In this document: positions 1 through 5,102 of the stretch, one piece after another
How the letters are laid out: each line of letters opens with the position of its first letter
Position numbering within the stretch: position 1 is the first letter of the stretch
DNA from: a bacterium
GTDB lineage: Bacteria; UBA6262; WVXT01
Direction of reading: 5' to 3'
Assembly (NCBI GenBank): GCA_035530055.1
Contig: DATKVN010000065.1
Span: 1-6,463 of the forward strand
Length of the DNA: 6,463 bases
Translations under genes and position numbers: made by a program
The notes under the pieces: model-generated
The model's database searches: none
Seen by the model: the letters and a program-made list of their open reading frames with translations, nothing else
What the model was told of the DNA's origin: nothing

Positions 1-1698
1 CACTAAAGCCTGGTTTCTCTTTAAAGCAATCTTATAGAACTCTTCAAATTTTGATAGATTGGCCGTTATTTCGGGCGCCATAAATGTCGCCCCTACAGAT
101 GCTGCGTCATAATCCCCTTTGTCATTGCGAGCGACCGAAGGGAGCGTGGCAATCTCGTTGACAGAAAGAGATTGCTTCGTCGTTTCACTCCTCGCAATGA
201 CAATTGGAAGGCGGCCCCCTGCCTTATTGGCGGTAATGCATCTGGAGAACATCCCTGGAGTTATTTCGTTGCGGTGTTTGTGATAATAGGCGAGGTCTTC
301 ATTGGAAATCTTAAGACTCACCAAGTCCTGTAAGACACCAAGCATCCTGGAGAGTTTTACTAATTCCCTCTCCTCTTCTGTCTCACATAGACTCTCTTTA
401 ACTTCCTGCTCCAACTCGCTAATCTCTGAGAATAACCTGTTCTGGTCTATCCTGTCATAGAGTTTGTTGTACTTGATATATAAATTGAGGTTGGGATATT
501 CGCTCTTTCCTTCCCTGGAAGTTACAAGCTCTGTCAGTATTCTGGGGTCTTGTGACCTTATTCCCTTACCCATCTTAGAAGATAGTGACTGGAGATAAGT
601 ATAGTATTCTGCTGATGTCACCTTACCTAATCTGTAGTCAAGGCTCATAACCAGAAGGTCGGATAGTTCATCGTTAGTCAATTTCTTGCTCAGCTCTTTT
701 ATGTATTCTGACCTCTCGGAATCTACCTTAGAGAAGTCGATGTTTTTCTCAATTTTGGAGGCCTGGACAAAAAGTTCGAAATTGGGATATTTTGCCGTTG
801 GGCGGGCACGGAGTCCCGCCCCTACATTTCCATGCGAAAGGGTATAGAGGTGTTGGGAGTATTGAGTGAGGGAGATTCTCTTTTTCTGGTAGGATTCTAT
901 CTTTGATTCTAAATCTTTTAATCTCTTGTTATACAGGCGGGCTTTAAGTGGGTTAATCTCTTCCTGAACTTTCCGGAGATAATTCCTCAACTTCTCTCCT
1001 GAATATATACCTTCGTCAAAGGCTTTCAGGTTCTTCTCATATACCCGTTTGTCCTCCACTCCATAAATGTTTACAGCCTGTACCTTCTCATTTCCAGTTA
1101 TGGCAAAATATTCCTCTCCGGTAATTTTCCCTTCCTTAAGAAACTCGCTGGCTACCTCATCCTTTATCTTCTTTTCAGGGAAACTGGAGAGAAGTGTGGT
1201 ATCCACAAGACCGGTGGAACCTTCAACACATATCAGAAGAGGCTGATTAGACTCATTAGCTACACCCTTCTGGAGATATTTGAGGATATTGGCGCTGTTT
1301 AATTGGGCTTCAGGACTGGAATGGGCATCCTGGATATGGATAACCAGTCTATTCTCCATCCCTTGTGGCTTGTTGCTGGACCCTTGCGTATGGACTTCTT
1401 TTACTGTGCCGTACTGGGAAGGAACGGTGAATAGATTTTGAGGTGTGATAAGTGAGGATACTTCTCCTGCTACGTCTTTCTCTTCAAGCTTCTTTCCTAA
1501 ATCTTTTCGTTTATCTGATGGGTGAGGTTTTTCCTGGGTAGCAAGTAGCTTCTGCCTGGCTTTACGCCTCTCTGCCCAGAAACTTCTATCCGGCACAGAG
1601 GCTCCCACTACCTGGGTGAAGAAGAATACACTACTTACAACCAGCGCCAGGATTCTAAGCCATATTTTATTTGCCTTGCTACACCACCAAGCTACCAT
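1..1698 (-). CDS. Secreted or membrane-anchored protein of unknown function with 'HIQDAH' motif; 3' end outside window
   Basis: An uninterrupted reading frame of 566 codons runs from ATG at 1698 to the left edge with no stop, so the C-terminus is missing. The start is supported by GGGAG five bases upstream and by the N-terminus: basic residues, then a hydrophobic stretch at about 12-33 ending VVGAS, a signal peptide or anchor. Residues 34-115 are polar and low in complexity. A conserved-looking core follows: LVIHIQDAHSSPEAQ (118-132), LICVEGSTGL (155-164), then SFPEKKI and KEGKITGEEYFAI up to about 200. A charged, probably coiled-coil helical region covers about 236-285, with more helical sequence to about 480. 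I recall similar H-x-x-D-x-H / EG proteins of unknown function in Omnitrophota. The spacing vaguely recalls the ChaN/TraB/erythromycin-esterase group, but I would not assign a reaction. Residues 292-300, 499-526 and 535-542 are encoded by palindromic repeats inserted in frame. A c-di-GMP riboswitch precedes the gene. Confidence 0.85.
   Translation of the reverse strand, partial: MVAWWCSKANKIWLRILALVVSSVFFFTQVVGASVPDRSFWAERRKARQKLLATQEKPHPSDKRKDLGKKLEEKDVAGEVSSLITPQNLFTVPSQYGTVKEVHTQGSSNKPQGMENRLVIHIQDAHSSPEAQLNSANILKYLQKGVANESNQPLLICVEGSTGLVDTTLLSSFPEKKIKDEVASEFLKEGKITGEEYFAITGNEKVQAVNIYGVEDKRVYEKNLKAFDEGIYSGEKLRNYLRKVQEEINPLKARLYNKRLKDLESKIESYQKKRISLTQYSQHLYTLSHGNVGAGLRARPTAKYPNFELFVQASKIEKNIDFSKVDSERSEYIKELSKKLTNDELSDLLVMSLDYRLGKVTSAEYYTYLQSLSSKMGKGIRSQDPRILTELVTSREGKSEYPNLNLYIKYNKLYDRIDQNRLFSEISELEQEVKESLCETEEERELVKLSRMLGVLQDLVSLKISNEDLAYYHKHRNEITPGMFSRCITANKAGGRLPIVIARSETTKQSLSVNEIATLPSVARNDKGDYDAASVGATFMAPEITANLSKFEEFYKIALKRNQALV
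73..96 (-). repeat. In-frame short palindromic repeat, GTAGGGG family, copy 2 (shorter variant)
   Basis: The minus strand reads GTAGGGGCGACATTTATGGC then GCCC. GGGCG pairs with CGCCC, and after one A/G mismatch CAT pairs with ATG, so the whole unit is a hairpin. It is read as VGATFMAP (residues 535-542) in the same codon phase as copy 1, GTA GGG GCG. It lies only 22 bases downstream, in gene direction, of the long palindromic repeat. Confidence 0.75.
119..203. repeat. Long palindromic repeat (GTCATTGCGAG family) inserted in frame in a gene
   Basis: The ends are perfect 13-base inverted repeats, TTGTCATTGCGAG (119-131) and CTCGCAATGACAA (191-203). An inner pair, GCAATCTC (149-156) and GAGATTGC (168-175), is also perfect, so most of the 85 bases can fold into one hairpin. 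From memory this is a widely dispersed intergenic repeat of many bacteria, often mis-translated as peptides like VIARSEATKQS. Here it is read through in frame as VIARSETTKQS...SVARND (residues 500-526) of the 1-1698 gene. Confidence 0.85.
799..825 (-). repeat. In-frame short palindromic repeat, GTAGGGG family, copy 1
   Basis: On the minus strand this 27-base unit starts GTAGGGGCGGG and ends CCCGCCCA, giving a 7-bp stem (GGGCGGG/CCCGCCC) around an ACTCCGTG loop. It lies inside the 1-1698 gene and reads as codons for VGAGLRARP (residues 292-300) without breaking the frame. It matches the copy at 1765-1791 at 23 of 27 positions, and the four differences form two compensatory base-pair changes. 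Confidence 0.85.
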
Positions 1699-1706
1699 CT
1701 TCTCTC
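1699..1706 (-). promoter_or_regulatory. Ribosome binding site of the riboswitch-controlled gene
   Basis: The minus strand reads GGGAGAGAAG directly before ATG at 1698. The GGGAG core with a five-base spacer supports this start codon. The site is more than 100 bases beyond the terminator hairpin, so the riboswitch is unlikely to act by masking it. Confidence 0.6.
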
Positions 1707-1735
1707 CCGGTCACGAATTGTCTTGTTTCTTTCCT

Positions 1736-1791
1736 GTAGGGGACGGATTCTATGCCGTCCCTAATGGGTGGCCACGGAGTGCCACCCCTAC
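1736..1791. repeat. Back-to-back pair of GTAGGGG-family palindromic repeats in the 5' leader
   Basis: The block begins GTAGGGG and ends CCCCTAC. It holds two units in opposite orientation: 1736-1763 on the plus strand (stem GGGACGG/CCGTCCC) and 1765-1791 on the minus strand (stem GGGTGGC/GCCACCC, loop beginning ACTCCGTG). Each has a perfect 7-bp stem at equivalent positions, but with different base pairs. The pair lies between the riboswitch terminator and the start codon of the 1-1698 gene, so it is part of that mRNA leader whenever the terminator is read through. Confidence 0.85.
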
Positions 1792-1806
1792 ATTGATGCT
1801 ATAAAT

Positions 1807-1861
1807 AAAAAAGGCCGGACTACATATAACGGTATTTCTACTCGTTATCGGCAGCCCGGCC
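1807..1861 (-). terminator. Intrinsic terminator forming the riboswitch expression platform
   Basis: On the minus strand GGCCGG (1861-1856) pairs with CCGGCC (1818-1813). The stem extends by GCTGC with GTAGT using two G-U pairs, then after a two-base mismatch by ATAACG (1848-1843) with CGTTAT (1831-1826), and GTA-GAAA-TAC caps the loop. Six T follow at 1812-1807. The 5' arm is exactly the aptamer strand GGCCGGGCTGC, so aptamer and terminator cannot coexist. Ligand binding is therefore expected to prevent termination. Confidence 0.88.
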
Positions 1862-1940
1862 GGTTCTGCTGTAATGTTCTCAATCTAAGTAACCCCGTGG
1901 CTTTGCGCCCCCTGATTGCTCAGGGTTTGCCTTTTCGGGA
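1849..1940 (-). ncRNA. Cyclic-di-GMP-I (GEMM-I) riboswitch aptamer
   Basis: On the minus strand the hallmark pieces occur in order: AAAAGGCAAACC; a hairpin CCCTGA-GCAA-TCAGGG (1925-1910) closed by a GNRA tetraloop; CGCAAAGCC (1907-1899) followed by ACGGGG; a variable arm closed by GGTT/AACC (1894-1891 with 1865-1862); and GGCCGGGCTGCC (1861-1850). The first GGCA (1931-1928) pairs with the last TGCC (1853-1850) to close P1. This matches the family pattern GGCAAACC...GNRA...ACGCAAAGCC...GG(Y)WGCC. Aligning by memory to the Vibrio Vc2 aptamer, the position equivalent to G20 is G, which favours c-di-GMP over the cGAMP-sensing variants; this point is tentative. Its 3' strand is shared with the terminator. 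Confidence 0.92.
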
Positions 1941-1997
1941 TATTAAACTGTCTCCAAAGAACGCTGTTTCTCTTTAAAAATCTTTTGGTGATAATAG

Positions 1998-2027
1998 TAT
2001 ATAACACGCGTATTACGAATGTGTAAA
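1998..2027 (-). promoter_or_regulatory. Putative sigma70-type promoter for the riboswitch transcript
   Basis: TTTACA (2027-2022) is followed after 18 bases by TATATA (2003-1998), with TG one base before the -10 (TGTTATATA), an extended -10 arrangement. TATACT two bases further is an alternative -10. Transcription from about 1990 would give a roughly 40-base lead-in to the aptamer, which is sensible. No clear terminator separates it from the upstream glycosyltransferase gene, so read-through into the riboswitch is also possible. Confidence 0.55.
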
Positions 2028-2053
2028 AGAATTGTAAAATTTTTGTAAAATTT
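2021..2053 (-). promoter_or_regulatory. Three TTTACA boxes at 11-bp spacing (candidate response-regulator site)
   Basis: On the minus strand TTTACA-AAAAT-TTTACA-ATTCT-TTTACA occurs, three identical hexamers each separated by five bases. Two of the 11-base units are perfect tandem copies (2032-2042 and 2043-2053). The last box coincides with the proposed -35. Direct repeats phased at 11 bp are the layout bound by OmpR/PhoB-family regulators; the hexamer resembles the Bacillus PhoP box TT(A/C/T)ACA. The region is AT-rich, so the assignment is only suggestive. Confidence 0.35.
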
Positions 2054-2064
2054 TGGATTGGTGT

Positions 2065-3888
2065 TTATTGACTGCGGGGTTTTGAGGTGAGCCAGATTAT
2101 GGCTGGGCCTAAAACGAAGGAGGCTATAAATGGGGATAAGAATATTGCTACAATAGGGCGAAAAAGCCCCAGGGTTGCGGCAAATACCAGCAAAATTCCC
2201 AGTACAGTGGAAGGTAATAATTTTTTATATGTTTGATATAAGGAGACGTTGGCTGTCTCTATTTCTCCCATTGCGCCTGTCTTCCATACAAACGGCCTGC
2301 CGCGAATTTGACTGATGAGATTCTTGATTAATGCCCAGGGCTTATAGACCAGATCGAGTAGATGTATGAGAAAAGAGACTACTGTGGCGAAAATTCCTTC
2401 TCTCAGAATAGCAAAGATGCTCTTTTCAGGTTGTGGAATTTCCAGTTCGTAAGTTTTGCGCTTAAGTCTGTTTACTATGGGAGCAATGAATTTGGGAATT
2501 AAGATGCTAAGAACCAGAATCCCCCCAATTAAAGAGAAGAATAGTCTGGGTCTGGTCATACTTGCCAAACCAGGAACCATCCAGGATACGGAAGTGCCTA
2601 TTAGCCAGAGAGAAAAAGTAAGGTTACCTATCAGCAATCTCACCAGGGCATAAAGATGAGACTTCCTTCCCGGCTCGAACTTCTTAAACATAAATTGACC
2701 AACTGTTTCCATGTCACCCCATCCCCACTGAGCACTTCTCGTCAATTCCGATAATTTATTGGAAAATGTCTTCTCATAGATATATACGTCTTCTACAAGT
2801 GCTGTCCAGGCTCTGAGGGATTCCTGGAAATCGTGGCTTGCTGCTTTGCCGGGATGTATAGCTTCTCTCTTTATGAAGTCTCTGACATAGCCTTCTATTT
2901 GCATTGCGCCCTTGCCATAAAATGGGGAGAAATGGTACATTCTCCATCTGGCTACGGGGTCAAACTTAATCATCTCCCGGGCCAGCACGTTCAATTTAAT
3001 GTAACTGTCCTCATCGGGATTGGAAATCTCTATGGCGGGTTGATATATGACAATCTCTCTATTTTCCGGATGGAGAACCTTAGCGGCAATCTTCCTTATT
3101 GAACCCCTCGGCCAGACATTGTCTGCATCGCAGACTATCGATATTTCTGGCCTTTCACCATCTCTAATCGTCACTTCTCTGCCATTTATGATGTCCTCTT
3201 TTGAACTCTCTATGCCCAGAGCATTAATATCGCCAATGATTTCGTCAAAAATAGGTTCTTGAGGATTTCTCGTGCCTTTGGTCCACTTTTCCCATTGCTT
3301 GCCAACATAATTCTTGGGCTTTGTCCATCCTTCGTAGAGCAACATAATAGCATCCTGATAGATGCCAAGTTTCTTGAAGAAGTCACTCCTGGGATTGCGG
3401 TGGAAGTAAAAAACCATATCCTCGCCGAATTGAGTCTCTAAGTCTTTGATCATCTCTCTTGTTCTCTGTTTGACCGCCTCATCCCTTGTATTATCTATGA
3501 CAATAAATTTTATGTTCCGATTCTTCTCCTGATTATTTTGAATATCCTGTTTCATACTTTCTATAAGGGTTTCCATCTCCTCCACACTCTTGGCAAAAAC
3601 AGGGCGGAAAAAGAGTATCTTTACATTATCTGGTATTCCATTTTTAAGGATGTCTTCTCTTTCTTTTAACAGAAGGGGTTTGGTAGAAAGGTAGATAAAA
3701 AAGTTAACCATAACGCTGGCCACACTGAAAACAATGTAGGCAAAAAGGGAAGCCATGAGAATGGCAAAGAAAAGATTCCAGTAGAAACAGAGAAAATAGA
3801 GGTAGGTCGCAAATATAACCAGCACCAATTTTGAAAGGTTATAGAGTGCCAGCTTATATAGAGGAATGAAAGAGAAGTTTGAAATCAT
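2065..3888 (-). CDS. Membrane glycosyltransferase, GT2 superfamily, resembling GT84 (cyclic glucan synthase) and OpgH
   Basis: The 607-residue protein probably makes or exports a glucan at the inner membrane. Hydrophobic helices at about 14-36 and 38-68 precede a cytoplasmic GT-A domain (about 88-400). More helices follow at about 411-470, 495-515 and 558-603. Visible motifs are CDAD (253-256, the DxD metal/nucleotide-sugar site), FYGKGAMQIEGY (323-334), SHDFQES (351-357, general-base region) and R-x3-W-x2-GD (384-392). The block from YGKG to WGWGD follows the order seen in NdvB-type synthases (GKG...LSHDLxEG...RRHRWIRGDWQ), although the QxxRW-like part is degenerate. WKTGAMGEIETANVSLYQ (535-552) resembles the stretch after the GT84 core. 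NdvB is several times longer and also carries glucoamylase-like and GH94 domains, which are absent here. The exact linkage and sugar are not determinable; a cellulose- or beta-1,3-glucan-type enzyme is an alternative. It has its own promoter. Confidence 0.85.
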   Translation of the reverse strand: MISNFSFIPLYKLALYNLSKLVLVIFATYLYFLCFYWNLFFAILMASLFAYIVFSVASVMVNFFIYLSTKPLLLKEREDILKNGIPDNVKILFFRPVFAKSVEEMETLIESMKQDIQNNQEKNRNIKFIVIDNTRDEAVKQRTREMIKDLETQFGEDMVFYFHRNPRSDFFKKLGIYQDAIMLLYEGWTKPKNYVGKQWEKWTKGTRNPQEPIFDEIIGDINALGIESSKEDIINGREVTIRDGERPEISIVCDADNVWPRGSIRKIAAKVLHPENREIVIYQPAIEISNPDEDSYIKLNVLAREMIKFDPVARWRMYHFSPFYGKGAMQIEGYVRDFIKREAIHPGKAASHDFQESLRAWTALVEDVYIYEKTFSNKLSELTRSAQWGWGDMETVGQFMFKKFEPGRKSHLYALVRLLIGNLTFSLWLIGTSVSWMVPGLASMTRPRLFFSLIGGILVLSILIPKFIAPIVNRLKRKTYELEIPQPEKSIFAILREGIFATVVSFLIHLLDLVYKPWALIKNLISQIRGRPFVWKTGAMGEIETANVSLYQTYKKLLPSTVLGILLVFAATLGLFRPIVAIFLSPFIASFVLGPAIIWLTSKPRSQ

Positions 3889-3904
3889 TATTTCTATATT
3901 TCAT

Positions 3905-3933
3905 ATTATATTTTTTCTGCCCCAGGTTGTCAA
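3905..3933 (-). promoter_or_regulatory. Consensus sigma70 promoter of the glycosyltransferase gene
   Basis: TTGACA (3933-3928), a spacer of exactly 17 bases, then TATAAT (3910-3905): both hexamers match consensus perfectly. Initiation would fall near 3898, only about 10 bases before ATG at 3888, and no Shine-Dalgarno sequence is visible in AAATATAGAAATA. The transcript would therefore have an extremely short, SD-less leader. Confidence 0.8.
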
Positions 3934-3934
3934 C

Positions 3935-3951
3935 AAACAAATCATTTGTTT
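3935..3951. promoter_or_regulatory. 17-bp perfect palindrome upstream of the glycosyltransferase -35
   Basis: AAACAAAT-C-ATTTGTTT is a perfect inverted repeat with a single central base. It ends one base from the -35 TTGACA, and its centre is near -45 relative to the expected start, a typical activator position. No T-run follows on either strand, so it is not an intrinsic terminator. It shares the AAACA/TGTTT letters of the MNT-HEPN operator, but with the arms in the opposite arrangement. Confidence 0.45.
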
Positions 3952-3972
3952 ACAGATCAAGCTTATAAAGGA

Positions 3973-4380
3973 TTATGTTATACTTGAAACAACCCAGTCA
4001 TAGAATCTCTCCGTAAGCTTTAGTATTTCCAGAGCCTCTTTCTGAGTAAAATCTCTATTTTCATATTCAATTATGCTCTTTTTGACTAAAATCTTTCTTA
4101 GGGTTTCACATTTAGGTTTGCCATCAGGCAATTTTATGGAAGTCGATAGCAAATCAATTACTGCTAAGTGATCATCACTGGTAGAACGGATACCTCCATA
4201 GAACACAAGCATTGCATCAGAGGAAGAAATTGCACAGTGCACAGCATTTAAACCCACAGCATTCCACTTTTTCCTGTTTTTAGCCTGGAGCATTATATCA
4301 TAAAATTCACTCGCCTTTTTGAGGTAGGTTCTATATGCACTTCTTTTTATAGTTTTTGTCTTTATCTTCTTAGCTACCAT
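3973..4380 (-). CDS. HEPN-domain protein (partner of the MNT nucleotidyltransferase)
   Basis: This 135-residue, mostly helical protein has a basic N-terminus (1-20), then KKASEFYDIM (21-30), a helix with WNAVGLNAVHCAISSSDAML (39-58), GGIRSTSDDHLAVIDLL (62-78), and YENRDFTQKEALEILK (106-121), ending FYDWVVSSI. The order and wording fit HEPN domains, close to the SAV_6107-like type as I recall it. The RX4-6H motif of HEPN ribonucleases is not seen: R109 has no histidine four to six residues after its spacer. The ATG follows the MNT stop codon with no gap, and AAAGGAG lies nine bases upstream within the MNT 3' end, so the two genes are translationally linked. HEPN-MNT pairs commonly act as toxin-antitoxin modules in which the MNT protein adds AMP to the HEPN protein. 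Without the RNase motif, toxicity is uncertain; a role as partner or substrate of the transferase is equally possible. Confidence 0.85.
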   Translation of the reverse strand: MVAKKIKTKTIKRSAYRTYLKKASEFYDIMLQAKNRKKWNAVGLNAVHCAISSSDAMLVFYGGIRSTSDDHLAVIDLLSTSIKLPDGKPKCETLRKILVKKSIIEYENRDFTQKEALEILKLTERFYDWVVSSIT

Positions 4381-5004
4381 TTACAATAACTCCTTTAAGG
4401 GTTTACCAAAGAGTAATCTATGAGATTTTAGGATATTCTTTACCAAAGCAAGGCCTCTTTTATATTTTAACTTGAATTCCTCGACAGTTTGAATGTAACT
4501 GGAGATTGTATTACCAAATTTGCCTATAATCTTCTCGTTTACCTTTCCAAAATCTTCTTCAACTTTTCTTCTGTCTTTTGGGTTCTTTACTAACACTAAG
4601 AGGTCTATGTCGCTGGTAGGTCGTTCCTTTCCCTTCTTCATACTTCCAATGACTGCTATAGAGGCTATATCCGTTATCACAAGAGAGGCGATATTTCTTA
4701 CTATCGCGCTATATACATCATCAGGGATTTTGCTTTCCCTTTGAAATAGGGGTTTAAGGAGGTCTGAGATAATAAGGTTTTCTTTATTTAAGCGGTAAAG
4801 ATAGCTCCTCCCTATGCTTCTAAGTAAAAGCGCCTTCTCGTTGTTGAGCTCTCGAAGAGCCTTATGGCAGGCTGCAGGGCTCACCTTTATCTCTTGAGCA
4901 ATCTGACGCCCGCTCCACTCCGCCTCCGTCTTGCAGAGAAAACGTAAAATTTTAATCTTTAGTTCATTATTTAAAATCTTATCTAATGGGTCGTGCACTC
5001 TCAT
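4381..5004 (-). CDS. Winged helix-turn-helix / minimal nucleotidyltransferase (MNT) protein
   Basis: The 207-residue protein has two parts. Residues 5-75 form a winged HTH: LNNELKIKILRFL, then SGRQIAQEIKVSPAACHKAL (31-50) as the helix-turn-helix, and SIGRSYLYRLN as the wing. Residues 108-207 form a minimal nucleotidyltransferase with the signature IGSMKKGKERPTSDIDLLV (119-137): G120-S121 and D132/D134 are the nucleotide- and metal-binding residues. The usual third acidic residue on the following strand is not obvious in NTISSYIQTVEEF (165-177). MNT proteins typically nucleotidylate a HEPN partner, here the next gene. The start is supported by AGAGGTGA four bases upstream of ATG. A consensus promoter and two abutting palindromes precede it, and the HTH domain makes this protein the obvious candidate repressor of its own operon. 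Confidence 0.9.
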   Translation of the reverse strand: MRVHDPLDKILNNELKIKILRFLCKTEAEWSGRQIAQEIKVSPAACHKALRELNNEKALLLRSIGRSYLYRLNKENLIISDLLKPLFQRESKIPDDVYSAIVRNIASLVITDIASIAVIGSMKKGKERPTSDIDLLVLVKNPKDRRKVEEDFGKVNEKIIGKFGNTISSYIQTVEEFKLKYKRGLALVKNILKSHRLLFGKPLKELL

Positions 5005-5008
5005 AAAA

Positions 5009-5016
5009 TCACCTCT
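5009..5016 (-). promoter_or_regulatory. Ribosome binding site of the MNT gene
   Basis: AGAGGTGA followed by TTTT and ATG on the minus strand is a strong Shine-Dalgarno sequence. It fixes the start at 5004. Confidence 0.7.
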
Positions 5017-5021
5017 TTTCT

Positions 5022-5061
5022 ATGTTTGCTAATATAAACATATGTTTACGAATCTAAACAT
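5022..5061. promoter_or_regulatory. Double-palindrome operator of the MNT-HEPN operon
   Basis: Two 20-base palindromes abut exactly. 5022-5041 is ATGTTT-N8-AAACAT, and 5042-5061 is ATGTTTA-N6-TAAACAT. They are also direct repeats, identical at 17 of 20 positions (ATGTTTnCnAATnTAAACAT). The block directly follows the -10 and covers the expected transcription start, so a bound protein would block initiation. The winged HTH of the first gene is the natural ligand; this link is inferred. Confidence 0.75.
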
Positions 5062-5090
5062 AGTATACTATCCTTATAGGTTGATGTCAA
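5062..5090 (-). promoter_or_regulatory. Consensus sigma70 promoter of the MNT-HEPN operon
   Basis: TTGACA (5090-5085) and TATACT (5067-5062) are separated by exactly 17 bases. The -35 lies 12 bases beyond the stop codon of the glucoamylase-like gene. Initiation near 5055 would fall inside the first operator palindrome. Confidence 0.85.
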
Positions 5091-5102
5091 GGGTAAAAAA
5101 AA

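Noticed and set aside
1-203. The left gene as a pseudogene disrupted by repeats
   Set aside because: The frame stays open through all repeats to the window edge, and typical gene-like sequence (LSKFEEFYKIALKRNQALV) resumes after them.
73-825. CRISPR array or tandem repeat made of the GTAGGGG units
   Set aside because: The units are dispersed at irregular distances and in both orientations, without regular spacers.
1699-1735. Riboswitch control by masking of the ribosome site
   Set aside because: The Shine-Dalgarno sequence is over 100 bases beyond the aptamer, with no matching anti-SD strand seen there, whereas the terminator overlap explains control well.
1616-3441. Several plus-strand open frames of 60-89 codons, including two across the leader and repeats
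   Set aside because: They lie antisense to well-supported minus-strand genes or across the riboswitch, have no convincing ribosome sites or domain-like sequence, and are explained as shadows.
3935-3951. Palindrome AAACAAAT-C-ATTTGTTT as a terminator of the MNT-HEPN operon
   Set aside because: The stem is AT-rich and not followed by a T-run on either strand; its place against the -35 fits a binding site better.
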